A DNA stretch of 64,000 nucleotides from Parietaria judaica (Eukaryota > Streptophyta > Magnoliopsida > Rosales > Urticaceae): NCBI GenBank assembly GCA_954871525.1, contig CATOZS010000011.1, forward strand, positions 248,001 through 312,000, given 5' to 3'. Shown in pieces: positions 1 through 11,400 of the stretch. The position numbers were made by a program, and so were the translations under genes. The notes beneath the pieces are model-generated. The model was not told the DNA's origin. It did no database searches and saw only the letters and a list, made by a program, of their open reading frames with translations. Each line of letters opens with the position of its first letter. The first letter of the stretch is position 1.

Positions 1-707
1 CTTTTTCCCATTTAACGCGAAAAAACCCTAATTGAACGATATTTTAAACAAAACATGAACTTCATAATGTGTAATTTTATCTCATTTACTTATTTTAATC
101 CCTAAATAGCGAAGCACTATCTCGTAGTTTCTATATCAAGCAGTTAACTGGTGAAAATCATTACCGAAAAGTGTTAAAAATTGGTTTTCTTACGAAAGCA
201 AATACGATATGTTCTTGATTAAATTTGAGTTGCTAGACCATAATTAGGGTGGTATTACTAGTAATTGGGTTAGTTTTGGCATAAAAAGTTTTTGGAGCTC
301 TTTCAAAACCCAGTTTCAACAATTAATGCGTGGTAAAAATAAAAACTGAGTCTTTTTACCATTTAATGCGAAAAAACCCTAATTGAACGATATTTTAAAC
401 AAAACATGAACTTCATAATGTGTAATTTTATCTCATTTACTTATTTTAATCCCTAAATAGCGAAGCACTATCTCGTAGTTTCTATATCAAGCGGTTAACT
501 GTTGAAAATCATTACCGAAAACTGTTAAAAATTGGTTTTCTTACGAAAGCAAATACGATATGTTCTTGATTAAATTTGAGTTGCTAGACCATAATTAGGG
601 TGGTATTACTAGTAATTGGGTTAGTTTTGGCATAAAAAGTTTTTGGAGCTCTTTCAAAACCCAGTTTCAACAATTAATGCGTGGTAAAAATAAAAACTGA
701 GTCTTTT

Positions 708-724
708 TCCCATTTAACGCGAAA
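708..724 (-). other. CENP-B-box-like 17-mer, one per monomer
   Basis: On the minus strand u22 to u6 reads TTTCGCGTTAAATGGGA. Against the essential CENP-B box pattern NTTCGNNNNANNCGGGN it matches TTCG, the central A and GGG; the only mismatch is T for the C of CGGG, so 8 of 9 essential bases agree. The exemplar here is in unit 3, and the motif recurs at u6-22 of most units. Variants weaken it: u9 C-to-A in units 7, 12, 17, 22, 25, 29, 33, 38, 42, 46, 56 and 65 changes another GGG base. Unit 2 has u7 and u16 changes, and unit 153 has an insertion inside it. No other site on either strand has a better match. Whether any protein binds is unknown. I roughly estimate a several-percent chance of such a match somewhere in a random 351-bp unit. 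Confidence 0.45.
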
Positions 725-955
725 AAACCCTAATTGAACGATATTTTAAACAAAACATGAACTTCATAATGTGTAATTTTATCTCATTTACTTATTTTAA
801 TCCCTAAATAGCGAAGCACTATCTCGTAGTTTCTATATCAAGCGGTTAACTGGTGAAAATCATTACCGAAAACTGTTAAAAATTGGTTTTCTTACGAAAG
901 CAAATACGATATGTTCTTGATTAAATTTGAGTTGCTAGACCATAATTAGGGTGGT

Positions 956-967
956 ATTACTAGTAAT
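956..967. other. 12-bp perfect palindrome, one per monomer
   Basis: ATTACTAGTAAT at u254-265 is its own reverse complement and contains a SpeI site. It is present in nearly all units; the exemplar is in unit 3. It is broken by u259 T-to-A in units 111, 113 and 115 (38870, 39572, 40274) and by T-to-C in unit 172 (60262). It lies two bases downstream of the u236-251 dyad, so the two symmetric elements form a dyad-rich segment of about 30 bp. A protein-binding role is possible but not shown. Confidence 0.85.
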
Positions 968-1404
968 TGGGTTAGTTTTGGCATAAAAAGTTTTTGGAGC
1001 TCTTTCAAAACCCAGTTTCAACAATTAATGCGTGGTAAAAATAAAAACTGAGTCTTTTTCCCATTTAACGCGAAAAAACCCTAATTGAACGATATTTTAA
1101 ACAAAACATGAACTTCATAATGTGTAATTTTATCTCATTTACTTATTTTAATCCCTAAATAGCGAAGCACTATCTCGTAGTTTCTATATCAAGCGGTTAA
1201 CTGGTGAAAATCATTACCGAAAACTGTTAAAAATTGGTTTTCTTACGAAAGCAAATACGATATGTTCTTGATTAAATTTGAGTTGCTAGACCATAATTAG
1301 GGTGGTATTACTAGTAATTGGGTTAGTTTTGGCATAAAAAGTTTTTGGAGCTCTTTCAAAACCCAGTTTCAACAATTAATGCGTGGTAAAAATAAAAACT
1401 GAGT

Positions 1405-4400
1405 CTTTTTCCCATTTAACGCGAAAAAACCCTAATTGAACGATATTTTAAACAAAACATGAACTTCATAATGTGTAATTTTATCTCATTTACTTATTTT
1501 AATCTCTAAATAGCGAAGCACTATCTCGTAGTTTCTATATCGAGCGGTTAACTGGTGAAAATCATTACCGAAAAGTGTTAAAAATTGGTTTTCTTACGAA
1601 AGCAAATACGATATGTTCTTGATTAAATTTGAGTTGCTAGACCATAATTAGGGTGGTATTACTAGTAATTGGGTTAGTTTTGGCATAAAAAGTTTTTGGA
1701 GCTCTTTCAAAACCCAGTTTCAACAATTAATGCGTGGTAAAAATAAAAACTGAGTGTTTTTCCCATTTAACGCGAAAAAACCCTAATTGAACGATATTTT
1801 AAACAAAACATGAACTTCATAATGTGTAATTTTATCTCATTTACTTATTTTAATCCCTAAATAGCGAAGCACTATCTCGTAGTTTCTATATCAAGCGGTT
1901 AACTGGTGAAAATCATTACCGAAAAGTGTTAAAAATTGGTTTTCTTACGAAAGCAAATACGATATGTTCTTGATTAAATTTGAGTTGCTAGACCATAATT
2001 AGGGTGGTATTACTAGTAATTGGGTTAGTTTTGGCATAAAAAGTTTTTGGAGCTCTTTCAAAACCCAGTTTCAACAATTAATGCGTGGTAAAAATAAAAA
2101 CTGAGTCTTTTTCCAATTTAACGCGAAAAAACCCTAATTGAACGATATTTTAAACAAAACATGAACTTCATAATGTGTAATTTTATCTCATTTACTTATT
2201 TTAATCCCTAAATAGCGAAGCACTATCTCGTAGTTTCTATATCAAGCGGTTAACTGGTGAAAATCATTACCGAAAACTGTTAAAAATTGGTTTTCTTACG
2301 AAAGCAAATACGATATGTTCTTGATTAAATTTGAGTTGCTAGACCATAATTAGGGTGGTATTACTAGTAATTGGGTTAGTTTTGGCATAAAAAGTTTTTG
2401 GAGCTCTTTCAAAACCCAGTTTCAACAATTAATGCGTGGTAAAAATAAAAACTGAGTCTTTTTCCCATTTAACGCGAAAAAACCCTAATTGAACGATATT
2501 TTAAACAAAACATGAACTTCATAATGTGTAATTTTATCTCATTTACTTATTTTAATCCCTAAATAGCGAAGCACTATCTCGTAGTTTCTATATCAAGCGG
2601 TTAACTGGTGAAAATCATTACCGAAAACTGTTAAAAATTGGTTTTCTTACGAAAGCAAATACGATATGTTCTTGATTAAATTTGAGTTGCTAGACCATAA
2701 TTAGGGTGGTATTACTAGTAATTGGGTTAGTTTTGGCATAAAAAGTTTTTGGAGCTCTTTCAAAACCCAGTTTCAACAATTAATGCGTGGTAAAAATAAA
2801 AACTGAGTGTTTTTCCCATTTAACGCGAAAAAACCCTAATTGAACGATATTTTAAACAAAACATGAACTTCATAATGTGTAATTTTATCTCATTTACTTA
2901 TTTTAATCCCTAAATAGCGAAGCACTATCTCGTAGTTTCTATATCAAGCGGTTAACTGGTGAAAATCATTACCGAAAACTGTTAAAAATTGGTTTTCTTA
3001 CGAAAGCAAATACGATATGTTCTTGATTAAATTTGAGTTGCTAGACCATAATTAGGGTGGTATTACTAGTAATTGGGTTAGTTTTGGCATAAAAAGTTTT
3101 TGGAGCTCTTTCAAAACCCAGTTTCAACAATTAATGCGTGGTAAAAATAAAAACTGAGTCTTTTTCCCATTTAACGCGAAAAAACCCTAATTGAACGATA
3201 TTTTAAACAAAACATGAACTTCATAATGTGTAATTTTATCTCATTTACTTATTTTAATCTCTAAATAGCGAAGCACTATCTCGTAGTTTCTATATCGAGC
3301 GGTTAACTGGTGAAAATCATTACCGAAAAGTGTTAAAAATTGGTTTTCTTACGAAAGCAAATACGATATGTTCTTGATTAAATTTGAGTTGCTAGACCAT
3401 AATTAGGGTGGTATTACTAGTAATTGGGTTAGTTTTGGCATAAAAAGTTTTTGGAGCTCTTTCAAAACCCAGTTTCAACAATTAATGCGTGGTAAAAATA
3501 AAAACTGAGTGTTTTTCCCATTTAACGCGAAAAAACCCTAATTGAACGATATTTTAAACAAAACATGAACTTCATAATGTGTAATTTTATCTCATTTACT
3601 TATTTTAATCCCTAAATAGCGAAGCACTATCTCGTAGTTTCTATATCAAGCGGTTAACTGGTGAAAATCATTACCGAAAAGTGTTAAAAATTGGTTTTCT
3701 TACGAAAGCAAATACGATATGTTCTTGATTAAATTTGAGTTGCTAGACCATAATTAGGGTGGTATTACTAGTAATTGGGTTAGTTTTGGCATTAAAAGTT
3801 TTTGGAGCTCTTTCAAAACCCAGTTTCAACAATTAATGCGTGGTAAAAATAAAAACTGAGTCTTTTTCCAATTTAACGCGAAAAAACCCTAATTGAACGA
3901 TATTTTAAACAAAACATGAACTTCATAATGTGTAATTTTATCTCATTTACTTATTTTAATCCCTAAATAGCGAAGCACTATCTCGTAGTTTCTATATCAA
4001 GCGGTTAACTGGTGAAAATCATTACCGAAAACTGTTAAAAATTGGTTTTCTTACGAAAGCAAATACGATATGTTCTTGATTAAATTTGAGTTGCTAGACC
4101 ATAATTAGGGTGGTATTACTAGTAATTGGGTTAGTTTTGGCATAAAAAGTTTTTGGAGCTCTTTCAAAACCCAGTTTCAACAATTAATGCGTGGTAAAAA
4201 TAAAAACTGAGTCTTTTTCCCATTTAACGCGAAAAAACCCTAATTGAACGATATTTTAAACAAAACATGAACTTCATAATGTGTAATTTTATCTCATTTA
4301 CTTATTTTAATCCCTAAATAGCGAAGCACTATCTCGTAGTTTCTATATCAAGCGGTTAACTGGTGAAAATCATTACCGAAAACTGTTAAAAATTGGTTTT

Positions 4401-7400
4401 CTTACGAAAGCAAATACGATATGTTCTTGATTAAATTTGAGTTGCTAGACCATAATTAGGGTGGTATTACTAGTAATTGGGTTAGTTTTGGCATAAAAAG
4501 TTTTTGGAGCTCTTTCAAAACCCAGTTTCAACAATTAATGCGTGGTAAAAATAAAAACTGAGTGTTTTTCCCATTTAACGCGAAAAAACCCTAATTGAAC
4601 GATATTTTAAACAAAACATGAACTTCATAATGTGTAATTTTATCTCATTTACTTATTTTAATCCCTAAATAGCGAAGCACTATCTCGTAGTTTCTATATC
4701 AAGCGGTTAACTGGTGAAAATCATTACCGAAAACTGTTAAAAATTGGTTTTCTTACGAAAGCAAATACGATATGTTCTTGATTAAATTTGAGTTGCTAGA
4801 CCATAATTAGGGTGGTATTACTAGTAATTGGGTTAGTTTTGGCATAAAAAGTTTTTGGAGCTCTTTCAAAACCCAGTTTCAACAATTAATGCGTGGTAAA
4901 AATAAAAACTGAGTCTTTTTCCCATTTAACGCGAAAAAACCCTAATTGAACGATATTTTAAACAAAACATGAACTTCATAATGTGTAATTTTATCTCATT
5001 TACTTATTTTAATCTCTAAATAGCGAAGCACTATCTCGTAGTTTCTATATCGAGCGGTTAACTGGTGAAAATCATTACCGAAAAGTGTTAAAAATTGGTT
5101 TTCTTACGAAAGCAAATACGATATGTTCTTGATTAAATTTGAGTTGCTAGACCATAATTAGGGTGGTATTACTAGTAATTGGGTTAGTTTTGGCATAAAA
5201 AGTTTTTGGAGCTCTTTCAAAACCCAGTTTCAACAATTAATGCGTGGTAAAAATAAAAACTGAGTGTTTTTCCCATTTAACGCGAAAAAACCCTAATTGA
5301 ACGATATTTTAAACAAAACATGAACTTCATAATGTGTAATTTTATCTCATTTACTTATTTTAATCCCTAAATAGCGAAGCACTATCTCGTAGTTTCTATA
5401 TCAAGCGGTTAACTGGTGAAAATCATTACCGAAAAGTGTTAAAAATTGGTTTTCTTACGAAAGCAAATACGATATGTTCTTGATTAAATTTGAGTTGCTA
5501 GACCATAATTAGGGTGGTATTACTAGTAATTGGGTTAGTTTTGGCATTAAAAGTTTTTGGAGCTCTTTCAAAACCCAGTTTCAACAATTAATGCGTGGTA
5601 AAAATAAAAACTGAGTCTTTTTCCAATTTAACGCGAAAAAACCCTAATTGAACGATATTTTAAACAAAACATGAACTTCATAATGTGTAATTTTATCTCA
5701 TTTACTTATTTTAATCCCTAAATAGCGAAGCACTATCTCGTAGTTTCTATATCAAGCGGTTAACTGGTGAAAATCATTACCGAAAACTGTTAAAAATTGG
5801 TTTTCTTACGAAAGCAAATACGATATGTTCTTGATTAAATTTGAGTTGCTAGACCATAATTAGGGTGGTATTACTAGTAATTGGGTTAGTTTTGGCATAA
5901 AAAGTTTTTGGAGCTCTTTCAAAACCCAGTTTCAACAATTAATGCGTGGTAAAAATAAAAACTGAGTCTTTTTCCCATTTAACGCGAAAAAACCCTAATT
6001 GAACGATATTTTAAACAAAACATGAACTTCATAATGTGTAATTTTATCTCATTTACTTATTTTAATCCCTAAATAGCGAAGCACTATCTCGTAGTTTCTA
6101 TATCAAGCGGTTAACTGGTGAAAATCATTACCGAAAACTGTTAAAAATTGGTTTTCTTACGAAAGCAAATACGATATGTTCTTGATTAAATTTGAGTTGC
6201 TAGACCATAATTAGGGTGGTATTACTAGTAATTGGGTTAGTTTTGGCATAAAAAGTTTTTGGAGCTCTTTCAAAACCCAGTTTCAACAATTAATGCGTGG
6301 TAAAAATAAAAACTGAGTGTTTTTCCCATTTAACGCGAAAAAACCCTAATTGAACGATATTTTAAACAAAACATGAACTTCATAATGTGTAATTTTATCT
6401 CATTTACTTATTTTAATCCCTAAATAGCGAAGCACTATCTCGTAGTTTCTATATCAAGCGGTTAACTGGTGAAAATCATTACCGAAAACTGTTAAAAATT
6501 GGTTTTCTTACGAAAGCAAATACGATATGTTCTTGATTAAATTTGAGTTGCTAGACCATAATTAGGGTGGTATTACTAGTAATTGGGTTAGTTTTGGCAT
6601 AAAAAGTTTTTGGAGCTCTTTCAAAACCCAGTTTCAACAATTAATGCGTGGTAAAAATAAAAACTGAGTCTTTTTCCCATTTAACGCGAAAAAACCCTAA
6701 TTGAACGATATTTTAAACAAAACATGAACTTCATAATGTGTAATTTTATCTCATTTACTTATTTTAATCTCTAAATAGCGAAGCACTATCTCGTAGTTTC
6801 TATATCGAGCGGTTAACTGGTGAAAATCATTACCGAAAAGTGTTAAAAATTGGTTTTCTTACGAAAGCAAATACGATATGTTCTTGATTAAATTTGAGTT
6901 GCTAGACCATAATTAGGGTGGTATTACTAGTAATTGGGTTAGTTTTGGCATAAAAAGTTTTTGGAGCTCTTTCAAAACCCAGTTTCAACAATTAATGCGT
7001 GGTAAAAATAAAAACTGAGTGTTTTTCCCATTTAACGCGAAAAAACCCTAATTGAACGATATTTTAAACAAAACATGAACTTCATAATGTGTAATTTTAT
7101 CTCATTTACTTATTTTAATCCCTAAATAGCGAAGCACTATCTCGTAGTTTCTATATCAAGCGGTTAACTGGTGAAAATCATTACCGAAAAGTGTTAAAAA
7201 TTGGTTTTCTTACGAAAGCAAATACGATATGTTCTTGATTAAATTTGAGTTGCTAGACCATAATTAGGGTGGTATTACTAGTAATTGGGTTAGTTTTGGC
7301 ATTAAAAGTTTTTGGAGCTCTTTCAAAACCCAGTTTCAACAATTAATGCGTGGTAAAAATAAAAACTGAGTCTTTTTCCAATTTAACGCGAAAAAACCCT

Positions 7401-8424
7401 AATTGAACGATATTTTAAACAAAACATGAACTTCATAATGTGTAATTTTATCTCATTTACTTATTTTAATCCCTAAATAGCGAAGCACTATCTCGTAGTT
7501 TCTATATCAAGCGGTTAACTGGTGAAAATCATTACCGAAAACTGTTAAAAATTGGTTTTCTTACGAAAGCAAATACGATATGTTCTTGATTAAATTTGAG
7601 TTGCTAGACCATAATTAGGGTGGTATTACTAGTAATTGGGTTAGTTTTGGCATAAAAAGTTTTTGGAGCTCTTTCAAAACCCAGTTTCAACAATTAATGC
7701 GTGGTAAAAATAAAAACTGAGTCTTTTTCCCATTTAACGCGAAAAAACCCTAATTGAACGATATTTTAAACAAAACATGAACTTCATAATGTGTAATTTT
7801 ATCTCATTTACTTATTTTAATCCCTAAATAGCGAAGCACTATCTCGTAGTTTCTATATCAAGCGGTTAACTGGTGAAAATCATTACCGAAAACTGTTAAA
7901 AATTGGTTTTCTTACGAAAGCAAATACGATATGTTCTTGATTAAATTTGAGTTGCTAGACCATAATTAGGGTGGTATTACTAGTAATTGGGTTAGTTTTG
8001 GCATAAAAAGTTTTTGGAGCTCTTTCAAAACCCAGTTTCAACAATTAATGCGTGGTAAAAATAAAAACTGAGTGTTTTTCCCATTTAACGCGAAAAAACC
8101 CTAATTGAACGATATTTTAAACAAAACATGAACTTCATAATGTGTAATTTTATCTCATTTACTTATTTTAATCCCTAAATAGCGAAGCACTATCTCGTAG
8201 TTTCTATATCAAGCGGTTAACTGGTGAAAATCATTACCGAAAAGTGTTAAAAATTGGTTTTCTTACGAAAGCAAATACGATATGTTCTTGATTAAATTTG
8301 AGTTGCTAGACCATAATTAGGGTGGTATTACTAGTAATTGGGTTAGTTTTGGCATAAAAAGTTTTTGGAGCTCTTTCAAAACCCAGTTTCAACAATTAAT
8401 GCGTGGTAAAAATAAAAACTGAGT
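1405..8424. repeat. Five-monomer higher-order repeat, 1755 bp x 4
   Basis: Units 5-24 follow a five-unit cycle marked by diagnostic bases. First member: u101T, u138G, u171G (units 5, 10, 15, 20). Second: u1G, u171G, usually u283T (units 6, 11, 16, 21; unit 6 lacks u283T). Third: u9A, u171C (units 7, 12, 17, 22). Fourth: consensus with u171C (units 8, 13, 18, 23). Fifth: u1G with u171C (units 9, 14, 19; unit 24 has u171G). Cycles begin at 1405, 3160, 4915 and 6670. Corresponding members of successive cycles are more alike than neighbours, the hallmark of segmental amplification of a 1755-bp block. The departures in units 6 and 24 mark the outer edges of the block. Confidence 0.9.
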
Positions 8425-11400
8425 CTTTTTCCAATTTAACGCGAAAAAACCCTAATTGAACGATATTTTAAACAAAACATGAACTTCATAATGTGTAATT
8501 TTATCTCATTTACTTATTTTAATCCCTAAATAGCGAAGCACTATCTCGTAGTTTCTATATCAAGCGGTTAACTGGTGAAAATCATTACCGAAAAGTGTTA
8601 AAAATTGGTTTTCTTACGAAAGCAAATACGATATGTTCTTGATTAAATTTGAGTTGCTAGACCATAATTAGGGTGGTATTACTAGTAATTGGGTTAGTTT
8701 TGGCATAAAAAGTTTTTGGAGCTCTTTCAAAACCCAGTTTCAACAATTAATGCGTGGTAAAAATAAAAACTGAGTCTTTTTCCCATTTAACGCGAAAAAA
8801 CCCTAATTGAACGATATTTTAAACAAAACATGAACTTCATAATGTGTAATTTTATCTCATTTACTTATTTTAATCCCTAAATAGCGAAGCACTATCTCGT
8901 AGTTTCTATATCAAGCGGTTAACTGGTGAAAATCATTACCGAAAACTGTTAAAAATTGGTTTTCTTACGAAAGCAAATACGATATGTTCTTGATTAAATT
9001 TGAGTTGCTAGACCATAATTAGGGTGGTATTACTAGTAATTGGGTTAGTTTTGGCATAAAAAGTTTTTGGAGCTCTTTCAAAACCCAGTTTCAACAATTA
9101 ATGCGTGGTAAAAATAAAAACTGAGTCTTTTTCCCATTTAACGCGAAAAAACCCTAATTGAACGATATTTTAAACAAAACATGAACTTCATAATGTGTAA
9201 TTTTATCTCATTTACTTATTTTAATCTCTAAATAGCGAAGCATTATCTCGTAGTTTCTATATCGAGCGGTTAACTGGTGAAAATCATTACCGAAAAGTGT
9301 TAAAAATTGGTTTTCTTACGAAAGCAAATACGATATGTTCTTGATTAAATTTGAGTTGCTAGACCATAATTAGGGTGGTATTACTAGTAATTGGGTTAGT
9401 TTTGGCATAAAAAGTTTTTGGAGCTCTTTCAAAACCCAGTTTCAACAATTAATGCGTGGTAAAAATAAAAACTGAGTGTTTTTCCCATTTAACGCGAAAA
9501 AACCCTAATTGAATGATATTTTAAACAAAACATGAACTTCATAATGTGTAATTTTATCTCATTTACTTATTTTAATCCCTAAATAGCGAAGCACTATCTC
9601 GTAGTTTCTATATCAAGCGGTTAACTGGTGAAAATCATTACCGAAAAGTGTTAAAAATTGGTTTTCTTACGAAAGCAAATACGATATGTTCTTGATTAAA
9701 TTTGAGTTGCTAGACCATAATTAGGGTGGTATTACTAGTAATTGGGTTAGTTTTGGCATTAAAAGTTTTTGGAGCTCTTTCAAAACCCAGTTTCAACAAT
9801 TAATGCGTGGTAAAAATAAAAACTGAGTCTTTTTCCAATTTAACGCGAAAAAACCCTAATTGAACGATATTTTAAACAAAACATGAACTTCATAATGTGT
9901 AATTTTATCTCATTTACTTATTTTAATCCCTAAATAGCGAAGCACTATCTCGTAGTTTCTATATCAAGCGGTTAACTGGTGAAAATCATTACCGAAAAGT
10001 GTTAAAAATTGGTTTTCTTACGAAAGCAAATACGATATGTTCTTGATTAAATTTGAGTTGCTAGACCATAATTAGGGTGGTATTACTAGTAATTGGGTTA
10101 GTTTTGGCACAAAAAGTTTTTGGAGCTCTTTCAAAACCCAGTTTCAACAATTAATGCGTGGTAAAAATAAAAACTGAGTCTTTTTCCCATTTAACGCGAA
10201 AAAACCCTAATTGAACGATATTTTAAACAAAACATGAACTTCATAATGTGTAATTTTATCTCATTTACTTATTTTAATCCCTAAATAGCGAAGCACTATC
10301 TCGTAGTTTCTATATCAAGCGGTTAACTGGTGAAAATCATTACCGAAAACTGTTAAAAATTGGTTTTCTTACGAAAGCAAATACGATATGTTCTTGATTA
10401 AATTTGAGTTGCTAGACCATAATTAGGGTGGTATTACTAGTAATTGGGTTAGTTTTGGCATAAAAAGTTTTTGGAGCTCTTTCAAAACCCAGTTTCAACA
10501 ATTAATGCGTGGTAAAAATAAAAACTGAGTCTTTTTCCCATTTAACGCGAAAAAACCCTAATTGAACGATATTTTAAACAAAACATGAACTTCATAATGT
10601 GTAATTTTATCTCATTTACTTATTTTAATCCCTAAATAGCGAAGCACTATCTCGTAGTTTCTATATCAAGCGGTTAACTGGTGAAAATCATTACCGAAAA
10701 GTGTTAAAAATTGGTTTTCTTACGAAAGCAAATACGATATGTTCTTGATTAAATTTGAGTTGCTAGACCATAATTAGGGTGGTATTACTAGTAATTGGGT
10801 TAGTTTTGGCATAAAAAGTTTTTGGAGCTCTTTCAAAACCCAGTTTCAACAATTAATGCGTGGTAAAAATAAAAACTGAGTGTTTTTCCCATTTAACGCG
10901 AAAAAACCCTAATTGAACGATATTTTAAACAAAACATGAACTTCATAATGTGTAATTTTATCTCATTTACTTATTTTAATCCCTAAATAGCGAAGCACTA
11001 TCTCGTAGTTTCTATATCAAGCGGTTAACTGGTGAAAATCATTACCGAAAAGTGTTAAAAATTGGTTTTCTTACGAAAGCAAATACGATATGTTCTTGAT
11101 TAAATTTGAGTTGCTAGACCATAATTAGGGTGGTATTACTAGTAATTGGGTTAGTTTTGGCATTAAAAGTTTTTGGAGCTCTTTCAAAACCCAGTTTCAA
11201 CAATTAATGCGTGGTAAAAATAAAAACTGAGTCTTTTTCCAATTTAACGCGAAAAAACCCTAATTGAACGATATTTTAAACAAAACATGAACTTCATAAT
11301 GTGTAATTTTATCTCATTTACTTATTTTAATCCCTAAATAGCGAAGCACTATCTCGTAGTTTCTATATCAAGCGGTTAACTGGTGAAAATCATTACCGAA

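Larger units (their letters stand above)
703..1053. repeat. Reference satellite monomer (unit 3)
   Basis: This unit matches the majority sequence at every diagnostic position and serves as the reference; u1 is base 703. Landmarks in order are: T-tract u2-6, CENP-B-box-like motif u6-22 (minus strand), A6 tract u20-25, ACCCTAATT u25-33, ATGAACTTCAT dyad u55-65, GTTAAC u143-148, TGGTGAAAAT u149-158, C/G polymorphic site u171, ACGATAT at u36-42 and again at u204-210, TAATTA core u241-246, AATTAGGGT u242-250, ATTACTAGTAAT palindrome u254-265, A5/T5 tracts u283-293, GAGCTC u295-300, and TGGTAAAAAT u331-340. The length is 3 x 117, so reading frame is kept from unit to unit, yet stops occur in all six frames: forward at u13, u29 and u33, and reverse complements at u12, u28 and u62. 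The longest ATG reading I followed, from u55, is 16 codons. Confidence 0.95.
1..1404. repeat. Units 1-4, left-edge monomers
   Basis: These are four 351-bp units with no clear higher-order pattern. Unit 1 has a private change u142 G-to-A, which alters the bases next to GTTAAC. Unit 2 carries private changes u7 C-to-A, u16 C-to-T and u151 G-to-T, so its CENP-B-box-like motif is degraded. The u7 change also makes a perfect 8-bp inverted repeat across the unit 1/2 junction (GGTAAAAA at 332-339, TTTTTACC at 353-360). Units 3 and 4 match the consensus. The array continues beyond the left edge, since base 1 falls at an arbitrary phase. Confidence 0.85.

Noticed and set aside
241..246. Homeodomain binding sites at the TAATTA core and ATTA/TAAT words
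   Set aside because: Such short AT-rich words are expected by chance in sequence with about 70% A+T, so they are not reported as regulatory sites.
703..1053. Mitochondrial or plastid AT-rich control-region repeats
   Set aside because: An uninterrupted 64-kb array of 351-bp units with higher-order structure and no organelle genes does not fit an organelle control region.
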